From Bradyrhizobium sp. 200 (GTDB taxonomy: Bacteria > Pseudomonadota > Alphaproteobacteria > Rhizobiales > Xanthobacteraceae), in contig NZ_CP064689.1 in assembly GCF_023100945.1 (NCBI RefSeq), forward strand, positions 7,112,001 to 7,176,000: a stretch of 64,000 bases of DNA, given 5' to 3'. The position numbers and the translations under genes were made by a program. Of this stretch, positions 1 to 9,110 are shown piece by piece. Below the pieces are notes generated by a model. That model saw only the letters and a program-made list of their open reading frames with translations. It made no database searches and had not been told where the DNA came from. Every line of letters starts with the position of its first letter. Positions within the stretch are counted from its first letter, which is position 1.

Positions 1-928
1 TTATTCCGTCTATGAGAAGCTCTTGTGGATGGATCATTCCGCCCTGTTCGTCGGCAATACCGGCACCCGCGCCGATCGCGCCGGCGAGACGGTGGAAGAG
101 ATCGAGAAGCAGGTCCGCCGGATGGCCGAGGAAGGCCCGACCCAGCAGGAGCTCGACGAGGCCAAGTCGTATCTGAAGGGCTCGCAGATGCTCGCGCTCG
201 ATACGTCGTCAAATCTCGCACAGGCGCTGCTGCAGTATCAGCTCGACAAGCTGCCGATCGACTATATCGAGAAGCGCAATGCCCTCGTCGACGCGGTGAC
301 GCTGGAGGATGCCAGGAAGGTCGCGCGGCGGCTGTGGGGCCAGGGCCTGCTCACCGTCATTGTCGGCCGCTCCCCGCAGGCCGCAGCCCAGCCAACCACC
401 GCGCCATCGGCCACGACGCAGCCGCCACCGGCGGTACAGCCAGGCGCCGCGCCATCAGCCACAACGCCGGGACCACCCAATTGACCTTTGTGTCGTGAGG
501 TGACATTCGGTGCGCGTTAAGGACAAGCTGTCCCATAGCCGTTATTTGGCCGACATCCGACCTGCCTACATCAAGGGGCGGCCTCACGAGAGCCCGTCAG
601 TGCAGTTAGTCGCTCCTGCTGAAAGCTGTTGCCACGCCGCTACGAGTCGAACACCAAGGCCGTGCCGAGACTACCGCTGACGGTCGCATCGAATGTGGCC
701 CTCACGGGTCCCCGGCGAGCCCCGCCAGCTGGCGTCAGCCACACGGCGGCTACGGCGGCTATTCAAGTTTCGGTGACGATTGGGCAGCTGCGATGGGCCT
801 AACAAGGACCGTCTTTGGTTCGATCCATCTGGCCGCGCACTCCAATCCCGCTCCCCCGTTGCGGCTGGTGAAGCTAAAAAGATGTTCAGCCCAACTTTTC
901 GCCAAAAAGGCTCAATGTCCTTACTAGG
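1..928. repeat. Left arm of a long inverted repeat (partner 9368-10295)
   Basis: This stretch reads as the reverse complement of 9368-10295; position p pairs with 10296 minus p. Identity was followed at several points and stops abruptly after 'actagg' at 928. The arm probably continues to the left of the window. It contains the 3' part of an M16 peptidase gene and about 440 bp beyond it. The two arms enclose ald and the CBASS operon. Confidence 0.93.
2..484 (+). pseudogene. 3' portion of a duplicated M16 peptidase gene (cut by window edge)
   Basis: The reading frame is open from the window edge to a stop at 482-484 and gives the same protein as the C-terminal third of the intact gene at 9812-11239, including the Ala/Pro/Thr-rich tail ending in GPPN. 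Whether the 5' part exists left of the window cannot be seen. If it does not, this is a truncated duplicate created with the inverted repeat. Confidence 0.8.
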
Positions 929-1332
929 GTTTCGGGAGCTGTTTGGCTGCTCTGCTGAACTGCTGGATGGTATGATGGGGAACTTTTGTCATCGTCGCCT
1001 GAACCGGAAGCGAAGAGGAGCGAACCGCTACGAATATGTTTGCCAGTCAGCTGCTATCACAACCACCGTGATCGGCATTGTTGGCATGGCCACGTGGCTC
1101 CTCAATAAACAGGCGAGGTTGAGAGATTTGGCCGAGCTGAAGCTCCATGATCTTAAGCCCTCTAACCTCTGCTGAGCAGGATGCGATCAGACGACCCGCG
1201 TCTGGCAACGTTACGCATATCTGCGATCTGCACTTTAATGGGAAAACGGTTCGCGCTCCTCGCATTGAGCGGACTGGTGCCCACGGGCTCGTCCTCCCGT
1301 ACGCCGGGCGGGATCGGTGCATTGCTCCGGAT
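485..1332. other. No gene recognised (repeat arm, then unique DNA from 929)
   Basis: The first 440 bp belong to the inverted-repeat arm. After 928 the sequence is unique. Short open frames here have no recognisable motif or ribosome binding site. Confidence 0.5.
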
Positions 1333-1782
1333 CTACCGAAGGGCGGACGGCGATGTGATCGAGAGCTTTCCATTAACGAATAGGGCTAAGATCTGCCCAT
1401 CATTCCAAGCAAGCACGTGAAACTGTATTCCTTGGACGGTCTCACGAGAAGTAATGGTGCCTGCGCAGCCGAACAGGTAAACAACGTCTGCGTAGTTTGA
1501 GCCAAGCCGAACGTTGCTGAGCTCCAAATCCTTGACGCGACAATGCCCGGCCGGGAGTGAGCGAGCATTAACTGACTTGTAATCCGCATCCAGGTCACCA
1601 GGCGTGGCCGGATTGACGGGAGCTCCGCTTGGCGGGACGCCGGCTTGTGCCGGTGGAGGGCCGCTCGAGATCTGGGCCAGCTGCACGAATAACCACGTGA
1701 AGGCCGGAATCGCTTTGATCCGCAGGACTACTCGCCAGTTGATGGAACAGCCTATCAGGGCGACTGCTTGATAGATTTTCAT
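1333..1782 (-). CDS. Hypothetical protein with possible N-terminal membrane segment
   Basis: A 149-residue open frame. The first ~40 residues contain hydrophobic stretches that could be a membrane anchor. A Pro/Ala-rich linker (about residues 42-65) follows, then an ordered-looking domain with two cysteines and alternating hydrophobic residues. I do not recognise a family. The composition is more protein-like than the neighbouring frames, but no clear ribosome binding site supports the start, so it may be a remnant. Confidence 0.35.
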   Translation of the reverse strand: MKIYQAVALIGCSINWRVVLRIKAIPAFTWLFVQLAQISSGPPPAQAGVPPSGAPVNPATPGDLDADYKSVNARSLPAGHCRVKDLELSNVRLGSNYADVVYLFGCAGTITSRETVQGIQFHVLAWNDGQILALFVNGKLSITSPSALR

Positions 1783-2303
1783 CGAATGCCAATGCGTTCA
1801 AACGTCCATACTCAGCCACTCACGTAGGAAGGCGGCACGTCACCTGCAATCCACAATCAAACGCTGTATGCGAAAATGTGCGGTTCACCTCGAGTTACTT
1901 TCATTAAGAAGTCGGACCACTTGGAGTGGTCAAAGCACCTGTACTCTCAAGCCATTCGGTGCGAGTGTTAAGTTCGTCTTTTCACTGGACATTAATAACC
2001 CGCAGCAACGTAGCGGTGGCTGACATAGTCGTATCCGCTAGCTCGCCGCGGAACAAGTCGATCTCGCAATACGCCCATCTTTTCGAGCTCATAGAATCCG
2101 ACGATATGACAATCGAGATATGACCAACGCGACCGCAGCTGTCCGAGCGTGCGGTTTCATATCGCTCCTCCTGCCGATTGGCGGCAGAGAGATGTGCGGA
2201 GTAGACCCAACGTCGGCCGCGGTCGCGCGGAGTCCATCCCTACATGATGCGCGAATCGATGATGCTGCGTGAATAAGCAAGCAATCTGCCGATATGAAAA
2301 ATG
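1783..2303. other. No gene recognised
   Basis: Only short frames without family motifs on either strand; AT-richer than the flanking genes. Confidence 0.4.
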
Positions 2304-2513
2304 TCAGATTCTGCAGGCGCTTCGCATGAATCTGTTTGAGCCGGCTTGAACCTTACGTAACGTCAGCGTGTAGAGAGCCTCATCAAGGTAGCGAACAGGG
2401 GCTTGTGGTGTCCGACAGGAAATCCGACAAGACTCGTGTTGCCCAACGAAACTAAGTGTGCCGCCTATGCTAATTGTTATTCTGCTGTCCATCTCTTTCG
2501 CTATGTTCGGCAC
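2304..2513 (-). pseudogene. Possible remnant of a GGDEF (diguanylate cyclase) domain
   Basis: The minus-strand translation contains RITISIGGT followed ~30 residues later by LDEALYTL. This resembles the 'vTvSiGva ... ADeALYrAK' end of GGDEF domains. No GGDEF signature loop is visible upstream and the frame is short. At best this is the eroded C-terminal end of a diguanylate cyclase gene, and the match could be chance. Confidence 0.3.
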
Positions 2514-2704
2514 AGTTTACGCCGTGAGCGCATGGCTCTCCCATGGGAAGCGGGAGCGCGACGCCCCTTGCGTTCGCCCTACCCAAAGGCCCAGGAGGCG
2601 AGCATTCTAACCTGAAATCAAAAGAGCGCCTGACGCCATGGGCCGCACTCTTAGTCCGGCTCGCCGCTGCCTCTAAATCCATCTGCAGCTTGCTATAGGC
2701 GCCC

Positions 2705-2985
2705 ATTCTCCCGAAACCACCTCGATATCGCGAGCCGGAACTATGAGAAGATCGTCATCGCCGACATCAAAAGCAGCGACTCGCTGATGGGCATTTGACG
2801 ATGCCGGTTTCGAACAAATTCAGAGCCTCGTTTCTTTGACTGTCGGACGTTAATTCAACCAGCACGGTAGTGTTGAGGCCGAACCGGTTCAGGTTAAGCA
2901 TCGCCCAGATATTAGGTGTCATATCCTTTCGTCTCCAATGCCTCTGCCGACGCGCGATTGTGATGACGGATAATCGGATTCGAAT
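2705..2985 (-). pseudogene. Lrp/AsnC-family regulator remnant, divergent from ald
   Basis: Minus-strand frames give GLNTTVLVELTSDSQRNEAL, then a KCPS segment, then GDDDLLIVPARDIEVV, separated by stops and frame changes. These match the 'LGLNxTVFVEI..ALxxFE...CPEVxxCYxMxGDxDYLLRVVARD' ligand-binding half of Lrp/AsnC regulators. The helix-turn-helix half is not readable. Lrp-type regulators often sit divergently beside alanine dehydrogenase, which fits the neighbouring gene. The remnant is non-functional as read. Confidence 0.6.
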
Positions 2986-3149
2986 CGACCCGCGCGCTGG
3001 TGCTGAGTTCGGCGATGGAACGTCACTCGATGGAATACTGCGTGATGTTGCTAAGAATCGCTGAATTTCGGCGCCACTTGGCCGCCAGCGTCTCAGGTCT
3101 GCACCGCTCTTTCGATTATATATCGGTGATCCAAGTTAGGAGATTGCAA

Positions 3150-4262
3150 TTGAAGGTCGGCGTTCCCAAGGAAATCAAGACGCACGAATACCGCGTGGGC
3201 CTGACCCCTGGAGCGGTCCGCGAATATGTGGCCGCAGGCCACAGCGTGCTGCTCGAGACCAATGCCGGTGCTGGTATAGGCGCTACAGATGACAATTATC
3301 GCAAGGCTGGCGCAACCATTCTGGAATCTGCTCGCGAGGTGTTCGCGTCGAGCGAGATGATCGTAAAGGTCAAGGAGCCACAGCCGTCCGAATGGACTCA
3401 GCTGCGAGAAAATCAGATCCTCTTCACTTATCTTCATTTGGCCCCGGACCCCGAGCAGGCCAAGGGCCTCATGAAGTCTGGCTGTACAGCAATCGCCTAC
3501 GAAACTGTGACTGACGCGCATGGCGGTCTTCCGCTCCTTGCGCCGATGAGCGAGGTTGCGGGCAGGCTTGCGATCGAGGCGGCAGGTAGTGCCCTGAAGC
3601 GGTATGGGGGCGGGCGCGGGCTGTTGATCGGCGGCGTGCCGGGTGTCCAGCCGGCTCGAATTGTCGTCATCGGAGGTGGCGTTGTCGGCATGCACGCGGC
3701 ACGAATGGCGGCAGGCTTGGGTGCCGAGGTCACAATCCTTGACCGTTCGCTTCCCCGGCTTCGTGAACTGGATGAACTGTTCGAAGGGCGCGTTCGTACT
3801 AGGTTTTCAACGATAGAAGCTGTTGAGGAGGAAGTATTTGCAGCGGACGTTGTGATCGGCGCCGTACTGGTTCCCGGCGCGAGTGCACCGAAACTTGTCA
3901 GCCGGAGCATGTTGAGCTCGATGTGCAAAGGCTCCGTCATCGTGGATGTAGCTATTGATCAGGGCGGATGCTTCGAGACATCGCGTCCGACGACGCACGC
4001 TGATCCAATTTTCGAGGTGGACGGCGTCATTCACTACTGTGTGGCCAATATGCCGGGAGCTGTCCCGCTGACCTCTAGCCAAGCACTGAATAACGCAACT
4101 CTGCCTTTTGGTTTGGCTCTCGCTAACAAGGGATTTGCAGCCGTCCTCGAAAATCCACATCTGCGGGCAGGCCTCAATGTCTATCGGGGGCGGCTGACTT
4201 ACAAGGCGGTGGCCGAGAGTCTCGGCTTGCCATTTTCACCGATCGAACAGGCTGCGGCCTGA
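3150..4262 (+). CDS. ald: Alanine dehydrogenase
   Basis: Predicted NAD-dependent alanine dehydrogenase (alanine + NAD+ + H2O to pyruvate + NH3 + NADH), about 370 residues, the usual family length. The N-terminal MKVGVPKEIKTHEYRVGLTP signature is present. A Rossmann nucleotide-binding motif VVIGGGVVGMHAARMA lies near residues 172-187, and the C-terminal part contains the family-typical HYCVANMPGAVP segment. I prefer the TTG at 3150 because it gives the family N-terminus and follows TTAGGAGA at about 3136-3143; the frame extends upstream without family similarity. A strong terminator follows. In rhizobia the enzyme can release or assimilate ammonia through alanine. Its presumed Lrp-type regulator is broken. 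Confidence 0.93.
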   Translation: MKVGVPKEIKTHEYRVGLTPGAVREYVAAGHSVLLETNAGAGIGATDDNYRKAGATILESAREVFASSEMIVKVKEPQPSEWTQLRENQILFTYLHLAPDPEQAKGLMKSGCTAIAYETVTDAHGGLPLLAPMSEVAGRLAIEAAGSALKRYGGGRGLLIGGVPGVQPARIVVIGGGVVGMHAARMAAGLGAEVTILDRSLPRLRELDELFEGRVRTRFSTIEAVEEEVFAADVVIGAVLVPGASAPKLVSRSMLSSMCKGSVIVDVAIDQGGCFETSRPTTHADPIFEVDGVIHYCVANMPGAVPLTSSQALNNATLPFGLALANKGFAAVLENPHLRAGLNVYRGRLTYKAVAESLGLPFSPIEQAAA

Positions 4263-4298
4263 TCCCAGAGGCCCTCAAGGGCGTTTCCTCCCTTACTT

Positions 4299-4328
4299 GG
4301 GCCACTCCTTCGGAGTGGCCCCTTTTTT
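4299..4328 (+). terminator. Intrinsic terminator of ald
   Basis: A nine-base-pair stem (GGCCACTCC / GGAGTGGCC) with a TTC loop is followed by CCTTTTTT. It lies about 40 bp after the ald stop and separates ald from the CBASS operon. Confidence 0.9.
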
Positions 4329-4581
4329 CGGAGGCTACGATTCCCCTCAACGCAGTTTGATTGTCCTCTCGCAGATCAAGTCGGGCAGCTCTCCCAGAGA
4401 ACATCCAGTCATCGTTTTCAGCTGCCCGGCGACACGAAAGCGTGGGGCTGGTGGAGATAGCGCCGTCGGTCGGAGCGCTCGCCTCCCGGTTTTGTAAACC
4501 GCCAAGGAGACCGGCTACCGCGGCTTCCACCCATTCGGGGTTGGCGCTGGGTAGACGCCGAATGAGAAAGAAGGGGTGATG

Positions 4582-5526
4582 ATGGCGTTGAGCAACACGG
4601 AACTGCGCTACTACGACAGCAATGTCCTGCGCCTCCCTGACGACAAGCGGACGGAATATCATGAACAGGTGGATCGCCTAATCGCCGAACTGTGCAAGAC
4701 CGTCCGCGACAAGACCGAGATCAAGATCACAAAGGTAGTAAAGGCTGGCTCCTTCGCCAAATATACCATCTTACGAAAGACGAGCGTCGATCCGGTTGAT
4801 GTCGACGTGGTATTCTATATTTCCGGGCGTGATGCCGATAAGGAGACGCTCGATAGTCTGAACAACACCATCTACGACCTGCTGATCAAGCAGTATCCCA
4901 ACAAATCGGTCGAAGATTTCGAGATCCAGCGCAAGGCTGCAACCGTGACCTTTGTCGGCACGGGGCTGAGCGTCGACATCGTCCCGGTGATACAGGACGA
5001 GAACCGGCCAGGCTATGGCTGGCAGTTTGATATCCATGACGGGTCGAAAATCCAGACCTGCGCTCCCTGTCAGATCAAGTTCGTCCGGGATCGCAAGAAC
5101 CGGGACAGCGATTTCCGCACGCTGGTGCGCTTGGCGAAGAAGTGGCGCAACCATGCCGATATCAAGCCGCTCAAATCCTTCGCGATCGAGCTCATCATGG
5201 CCCATCTGCTGGCGAGGCAGGGTAATTTCGGGAGCATCGAGCAGCGCTTCCGGAATTTCCTTCTCTACATCGCCCAATCGGGTCTGAAAGAGCAGATTAG
5301 CTTCCCCGAGAATACGGCGCCGTTCGGGACCTTCACCGATCCCGTTGTCATCCTCGACCCTGTTTACAGCCTGAACAACGTGACAGGCCGGATTTCGGAA
5401 GCCGAGCGCAAGGAGATCGTCGCAGCGGCGGAGGCGGCGTGGGAGACCGCGAATTTTGCATCGGCCGAAAATGACAATGAGGTCTGGAAGGAGATTTTCG
5501 GCCCTCGCTTCAAGACGGAGGACTGA
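4582..5526 (+). CDS. CBASS CD-NTase (cyclic oligonucleotide synthase)
   Basis: About 314 residues with a nucleotidyltransferase core: GS motif at 56-57 (AGSFAKYT), paired catalytic aspartates at 73 and 75 (PVDVDVV) and a third at 132 (LSVDIVPV). These make it a cGAS/DncV-like nucleotidyltransferase, which on phage infection should make a cyclic di- or trinucleotide. It is the first gene of a tight operon with HORMA, TRIP13-like, effector and exonuclease genes, the layout of HORMA-regulated (type III) CBASS, whose enzymes are mostly clades C and D. In-frame GTG 4576, ATG 4579 and ATG 4582 are all possible; AAGAAGGGG spacing favours 4582. The nucleotide product cannot be read from sequence. Confidence 0.9.
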   Translation: MALSNTELRYYDSNVLRLPDDKRTEYHEQVDRLIAELCKTVRDKTEIKITKVVKAGSFAKYTILRKTSVDPVDVDVVFYISGRDADKETLDSLNNTIYDLLIKQYPNKSVEDFEIQRKAATVTFVGTGLSVDIVPVIQDENRPGYGWQFDIHDGSKIQTCAPCQIKFVRDRKNRDSDFRTLVRLAKKWRNHADIKPLKSFAIELIMAHLLARQGNFGSIEQRFRNFLLYIAQSGLKEQISFPENTAPFGTFTDPVVILDPVYSLNNVTGRISEAERKEIVAAAEAAWETANFASAENDNEVWKEIFGPRFKTED

Positions 5527-5527
5527 A

Positions 5528-6028
5528 ATGAGCCAGACCAGAACCGCCACTGCCACTGCCACCTACACGGTCGTCGACATCGAGAATGTAGTTCGGCGCG
5601 TGAAAGCCGATCTCATCATGATCGCCGACAGCACTGGCGCCTGGACTGCTACAGAGGCGGCGCTGTATGCTCATGACATCGAGGTTCTCGCAAAAGCAGG
5701 CTACCTCTCGTGGGTTGACGTCACGCTTCTCAGTAATGGCCTCGAGCTCAAAGCCGTCAGGTTTGAGGTCGACACGGAAGCGGGTTCGCTCACCACGAGC
5801 CGCCCTGGCGGGGTGCGCTGGCCGAAGGTCGCGGGTGCATATCTGCGTGTCATCCTCAGCTACACCGAAGCGTACACGAGCGCGGCGCGCGAGGCGGTGA
5901 AAGGAAAGCTGAAAATCGGCTGGGTTACGTCATACGAGGATACCAGTCACGCCAACTTGACGTCTTCAGGCGGCCGCAACTACGTCAGCAACGCCTATGG
6001 CATGCAGAGAAAGGATTGGGTGAAGTGA
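5528..6028 (+). CDS. CBASS HORMA-domain protein (Cap7-like)
   Basis: A 166-residue protein starting one base after the CD-NTase stop. It has the pattern of bacterial HORMA proteins: a Thr/Ala-rich start, TYTVVDIENVVRRVKADL, a central helical/strand core, and a C-terminal region (GGRNYVSNAYGMQRKDW) that would form the movable safety belt. In HORMA-type CBASS this protein senses a phage or peptide signal, closes around it and activates the CD-NTase. The assignment rests on position between CD-NTase and TRIP13-like ATPase plus length; primary sequence alone is weak. Confidence 0.75.
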   Translation: MSQTRTATATATYTVVDIENVVRRVKADLIMIADSTGAWTATEAALYAHDIEVLAKAGYLSWVDVTLLSNGLELKAVRFEVDTEAGSLTTSRPGGVRWPKVAGAYLRVILSYTEAYTSAAREAVKGKLKIGWVTSYEDTSHANLTSSGGRNYVSNAYGMQRKDWVK

Positions 6029-6921
6029 GTCAGCCGAGCATCTTCGATAGCCAAACCCCACTGCCTAGCGAGGCGCTCGCCAAGCGGGAAAAGACGTTGC
6101 TAGGATTTGCTGCGCGTTATGCCCGTATCCATGACCAGCTTCGGTTGCTGCTGAATGTCGGTGGTCTCGGCGAATGGAACCGAAAGCACCATGGCGGCAA
6201 GCTCGCGATCTGCGAACTCGTCGCCGAGCAGTACCCGCTCGTGATCTTTCATGGCGACGTTGGGACCGGCAAGACGGCGATGGCCGAATGCATCGCCAAC
6301 AAGCTCGTCGCCGAGGCGAGGAGCGAAGACTCGATCCTTTTCAAGCTGTCGAACCGCGTGCGCGGCAGCGGCATGGTCGGCGAGATGGGAACGCTGATTG
6401 CTGAAGCCTTTCGCAAGGTGATCCAGTCGGCTGGCAAGAGCCGGCGTGCCATCCTGATCATCGACGAGGGAGACAGCCTTGGCGCATCCCGCGCGCAGGA
6501 ACACAGCCATCACGAGGATAAGGTGGCGGTGAACACTCTGATCCAGGGCGTCGACGATCTTCGGCAGTATGGCGGCCGCATCGTCGTCATCCTCTGCACC
6601 AATCGGCTCTCGGTGCTCGATGCCGCATTGCGTCGGCGCGCAGCAATCATTGAGGAGTTCAAGCGGCCCTCGGACGAAGAACGCCGCCAGCTCTTTCAGA
6701 TGGATCTCGCCGGTCTGAACCTTCCGGAGACGCAGATCTCCGATCTTGTGGCGGTCACTGGTGCCCGCGGCAGCAATCCGGCTTGGACATATTCGGATAT
6801 TCGCACGCGTCTTTACCCCGCCGCCTTAGCGAAAGCCTATCCGCAGCAGCCGCTCCGGTTCGAGCATTTAAAGTCAGTCGCCGCGGCGCTTCATTCCTCG
6901 CCGGTGATGGAGGATAGGTAA
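6025..6921 (+). CDS. CBASS TRIP13/Pch2-like AAA+ ATPase (Cap6-like)
   Basis: About 298 residues. Walker A GDVGTGKT is at 77-84, Walker B AILIIDEG at 142-149, a sensor-1 asparagine is near 193 (CTNR), and an arginine cluster near 203-205 could supply the finger. The GTG at 6025 overlaps the HORMA stop as GTGA. TRIP13-type remodellers open HORMA proteins and switch off the CD-NTase, limiting unwanted activation. Adjacency to the HORMA gene makes the role clear. Confidence 0.88.
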   Translation: MSQPSIFDSQTPLPSEALAKREKTLLGFAARYARIHDQLRLLLNVGGLGEWNRKHHGGKLAICELVAEQYPLVIFHGDVGTGKTAMAECIANKLVAEARSEDSILFKLSNRVRGSGMVGEMGTLIAEAFRKVIQSAGKSRRAILIIDEGDSLGASRAQEHSHHEDKVAVNTLIQGVDDLRQYGGRIVVILCTNRLSVLDAALRRRAAIIEEFKRPSDEERRQLFQMDLAGLNLPETQISDLVAVTGARGSNPAWTYSDIRTRLYPAALAKAYPQQPLRFEHLKSVAAALHSSPVMEDR

Positions 6922-8087
6922 TGCCGCGGTCCCCTCTCTACGGCCGGCGCATCCATATTTCTGGGAGCGTTGTGGATGATATAACAGTCGCGCCAGCACG
7001 CGAGGTCCACGGGGCGAGGGAGCTGATCGCTGGGCTGGCAAAAGAGCTGATCAAGCGTGGCGCCAACTTCGTGGTCCCTGTGGATGCTGAGCCGCTGCGC
7101 AAGGTCGACGCTTTACCGATCTGCTTCGATTGGCTGATCTGGAAGACAATCAAGGACAGTTTGGCGCTACGACCGGCGAACGTGCCGGGTCCACTCGCGG
7201 TCGCGGTGCAACATCAAAAGACTGAAGATCAGATTCCGGAAGACTATGTAGGTCTCTGGGACGAGCTGCGCGCCTCACAGCTAATCAAAATCGAGAGCGC
7301 GGCGCACTGGAACATGAACAGCAAGCGGATGGAGGCTCAGGCTCGATTTGGCGATATCCTCATTGCACTGGGAGGCACCGAGGGCGTGCTCTATCTTGCG
7401 AACCTCTATCATGATGCCGGCAAGCCGATTATTCCGCTCAATCTTGCCCTCTGTCCGGAAACGACCGGTGCGCGGCGCCTCTATAATTTCGGGCTGGCTA
7501 GCAGCCAGACCCGCCGCCTGTTTCAGATTGCCGACGACGGTGATGCGCATGACTGGGTCAACAGAATTCGCTTCCCGCAGCGGCAGTCGATCGCGGATCG
7601 CGTTTCTGTACTGGTCGAGCTGCTTGAGTCACTTGAGAGGTCCAAAGCCTTCGCCGTCCGACTACTGAACCCTGATCTGCCCGACTATGCTGACGTCCAG
7701 AATTTCTTCGATACGGTGGTTCAGCCCGTGGTCGAAGGTGAGCTTGGGTATCAGCTCGTCGTCATCGACGGCCGCCAAGCTTATGAGTATTCCCGAATCG
7801 ACCAAGAGATATTCGCGAAGCTCCATCGCAGCAGCGTGGTGCTAGCTGACATCACGGGCGCGCGGCCAAACTGCTTTCTTGAGCTTGGATACGCTCTCGG
7901 CCGCGGCTTGCCCACGATGGTAATGGTGCGTGAAGGCGCGAGCTTGCCTTTCGATATTACGACATTCTCTGGGCTCCATTGGAAAACGTCCGGCACTGTG
8001 GACGACAGGCGGCGGGCGTTCCGGGAGCACTGGCAGGCGATCCGCAACCGCCCCTCACTCATTCCCGCGGAGCCGTTGATTTCATGA
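6921..8087 (+). CDS. CBASS effector: SLOG-like plus nucleoside-deoxyribosyltransferase/TIR-like domain
   Basis: 388 residues, overlapping the ATPase stop by one base (TAATG). Residues ~8-175 look like a SLOG fold: a HISGS start and a glycine turn ALGGTEGV at 149-156. SLOG domains bind nucleotide-derived ligands, so this half may sense the CBASS messenger. Residues ~255-365 resemble nucleoside 2-deoxyribosyltransferase/TIR-like enzymes, with VVLADITGARPNCFLELGYA carrying candidate catalytic residues D310 and E321. I infer a messenger-gated hydrolase acting on NAD or nucleotides. It occupies the effector slot filled by NucC endonuclease in the best-known type III operons; no transmembrane segment or nuclease motif is visible. 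Confidence 0.65.
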   Translation: MPRSPLYGRRIHISGSVVDDITVAPAREVHGARELIAGLAKELIKRGANFVVPVDAEPLRKVDALPICFDWLIWKTIKDSLALRPANVPGPLAVAVQHQKTEDQIPEDYVGLWDELRASQLIKIESAAHWNMNSKRMEAQARFGDILIALGGTEGVLYLANLYHDAGKPIIPLNLALCPETTGARRLYNFGLASSQTRRLFQIADDGDAHDWVNRIRFPQRQSIADRVSVLVELLESLERSKAFAVRLLNPDLPDYADVQNFFDTVVQPVVEGELGYQLVVIDGRQAYEYSRIDQEIFAKLHRSSVVLADITGARPNCFLELGYALGRGLPTMVMVREGASLPFDITTFSGLHWKTSGTVDDRRRAFREHWQAIRNRPSLIPAEPLIS

Positions 8088-8638
8088 GCGACAAGCGCGA
8101 AGTTTTCGTCTCGGTCGACGTGGAAACCGCCGGTCCGATCCCCGGCGAGTTCAGTCTATTGTCGATCGGTGCCTGCTCCATCTACGAGCCAGAGAAGACA
8201 TTCGCGTGCGAGCTGAAGCCGATCAACGGGAACTTCGATCCCAAGGCCTTGGAGGTGAGCGGGCTCTCTCTAGACGAACTCGCGCGAACAGGACTTACGC
8301 CCTCCAATGCCATGCGAACTTTTTCGCACTGGCTCTTGACCTTGACGCATCGGAATGAAGCGCTCGTATTCGTCGGTTTTAACGCGCCGTTCGACTGGTC
8401 CTTCGTGAACTACTATTTCCATCGGTTTAGCGGCAGCAATCCATTCGGCTTCACGGCGCTCGATATCAAGGCGCTCTACATGGGTGCGACGGGCTGCCGC
8501 TGGAGTGATACGCGTTCGAGCAGGATCGCTGAAAAGCTCAAACCAGCTTTGGCCGGAACGCATGATGCGCTGGGCGACGCGTTGTACCAGGCTGAGATAT
8601 TTCGGCTGATTAGGTCCGAGCTCATCGATGAGAGCTGA
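8084..8638 (+). CDS. CBASS-associated DEDDh 3'-5' exonuclease (Cap18-like)
   Basis: 184 residues starting with an ATGA overlap on the effector. Exonuclease motifs: D12/E14 (SVDVETAG), D104 (FNAPFDWSFV), H160 and D165 (THDALGD), i.e. the DEDDh set of DnaQ-type enzymes. Ancillary 3'-5' exonucleases occur in several CBASS operons, including HORMA types; their exact role is unsettled. The translational overlap supports co-expression with the effector. It ends the operon. Confidence 0.85.
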   Translation: MSDKREVFVSVDVETAGPIPGEFSLLSIGACSIYEPEKTFACELKPINGNFDPKALEVSGLSLDELARTGLTPSNAMRTFSHWLLTLTHRNEALVFVGFNAPFDWSFVNYYFHRFSGSNPFGFTALDIKALYMGATGCRWSDTRSSRIAEKLKPALAGTHDALGDALYQAEIFRLIRSELIDES

Positions 8639-8849
8639 CACCACAGTCTGAGTCTGCTACCCACGATTACTCAATTTCGATCGCGAATGCTTCCGGAGTG
8701 GCTACGCTTCTACGCGCGGTGCCACTACATTACGTTACCCTCACGGCACAGAGCCACGGATTACGGCCTTGGCCGTCTCTGTGGTTCTTCCGACCGCCTC
8801 TTCGTAGCGTGCCCGGAACTGCCAAATGCTTATTCCTTCCCAGTTGCTC

Positions 8850-9110
8850 TCTGCAAGCCGGAAGCCAATTTGTTGAACAGCCCTCGGCCATCATGAGTTA
8901 TGCACGAGGACTGCCCGTGCATGGGGCGCGGGCACGCGCCACCCGTCCGCCGAAAACGTGTCCGAGGCAGATGCCAAGAATGGGGAGGCACCTGAAGGTT
9001 CGTGGACATCGCCGTAGATATCCTGGCCTCACTTGGGGTGCAGGGGCCAGGAGAAATCACCATTCCGCGCGGCTTTAGGTCAACAAATCTCTGACGCAGC
9101 GAGAACACCG
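8850..9110 (-). pseudogene. Remnant of a glutamine amidotransferase (TrpG-like) domain
   Basis: Minus-strand translation gives FVDLKPRGMVISPGPCTP and later MHGQSSCITHDGRGLF. These correspond to the 'DLVVLSPGPGTP' and 'MHGKxSxIxHDGxGLF' blocks of TrpG/PabA-type glutaminases. The intervening catalytic CLG block is destroyed by frame changes. A dead fragment, probably from an anthranilate or aminodeoxychorismate synthase gene. Confidence 0.5.
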
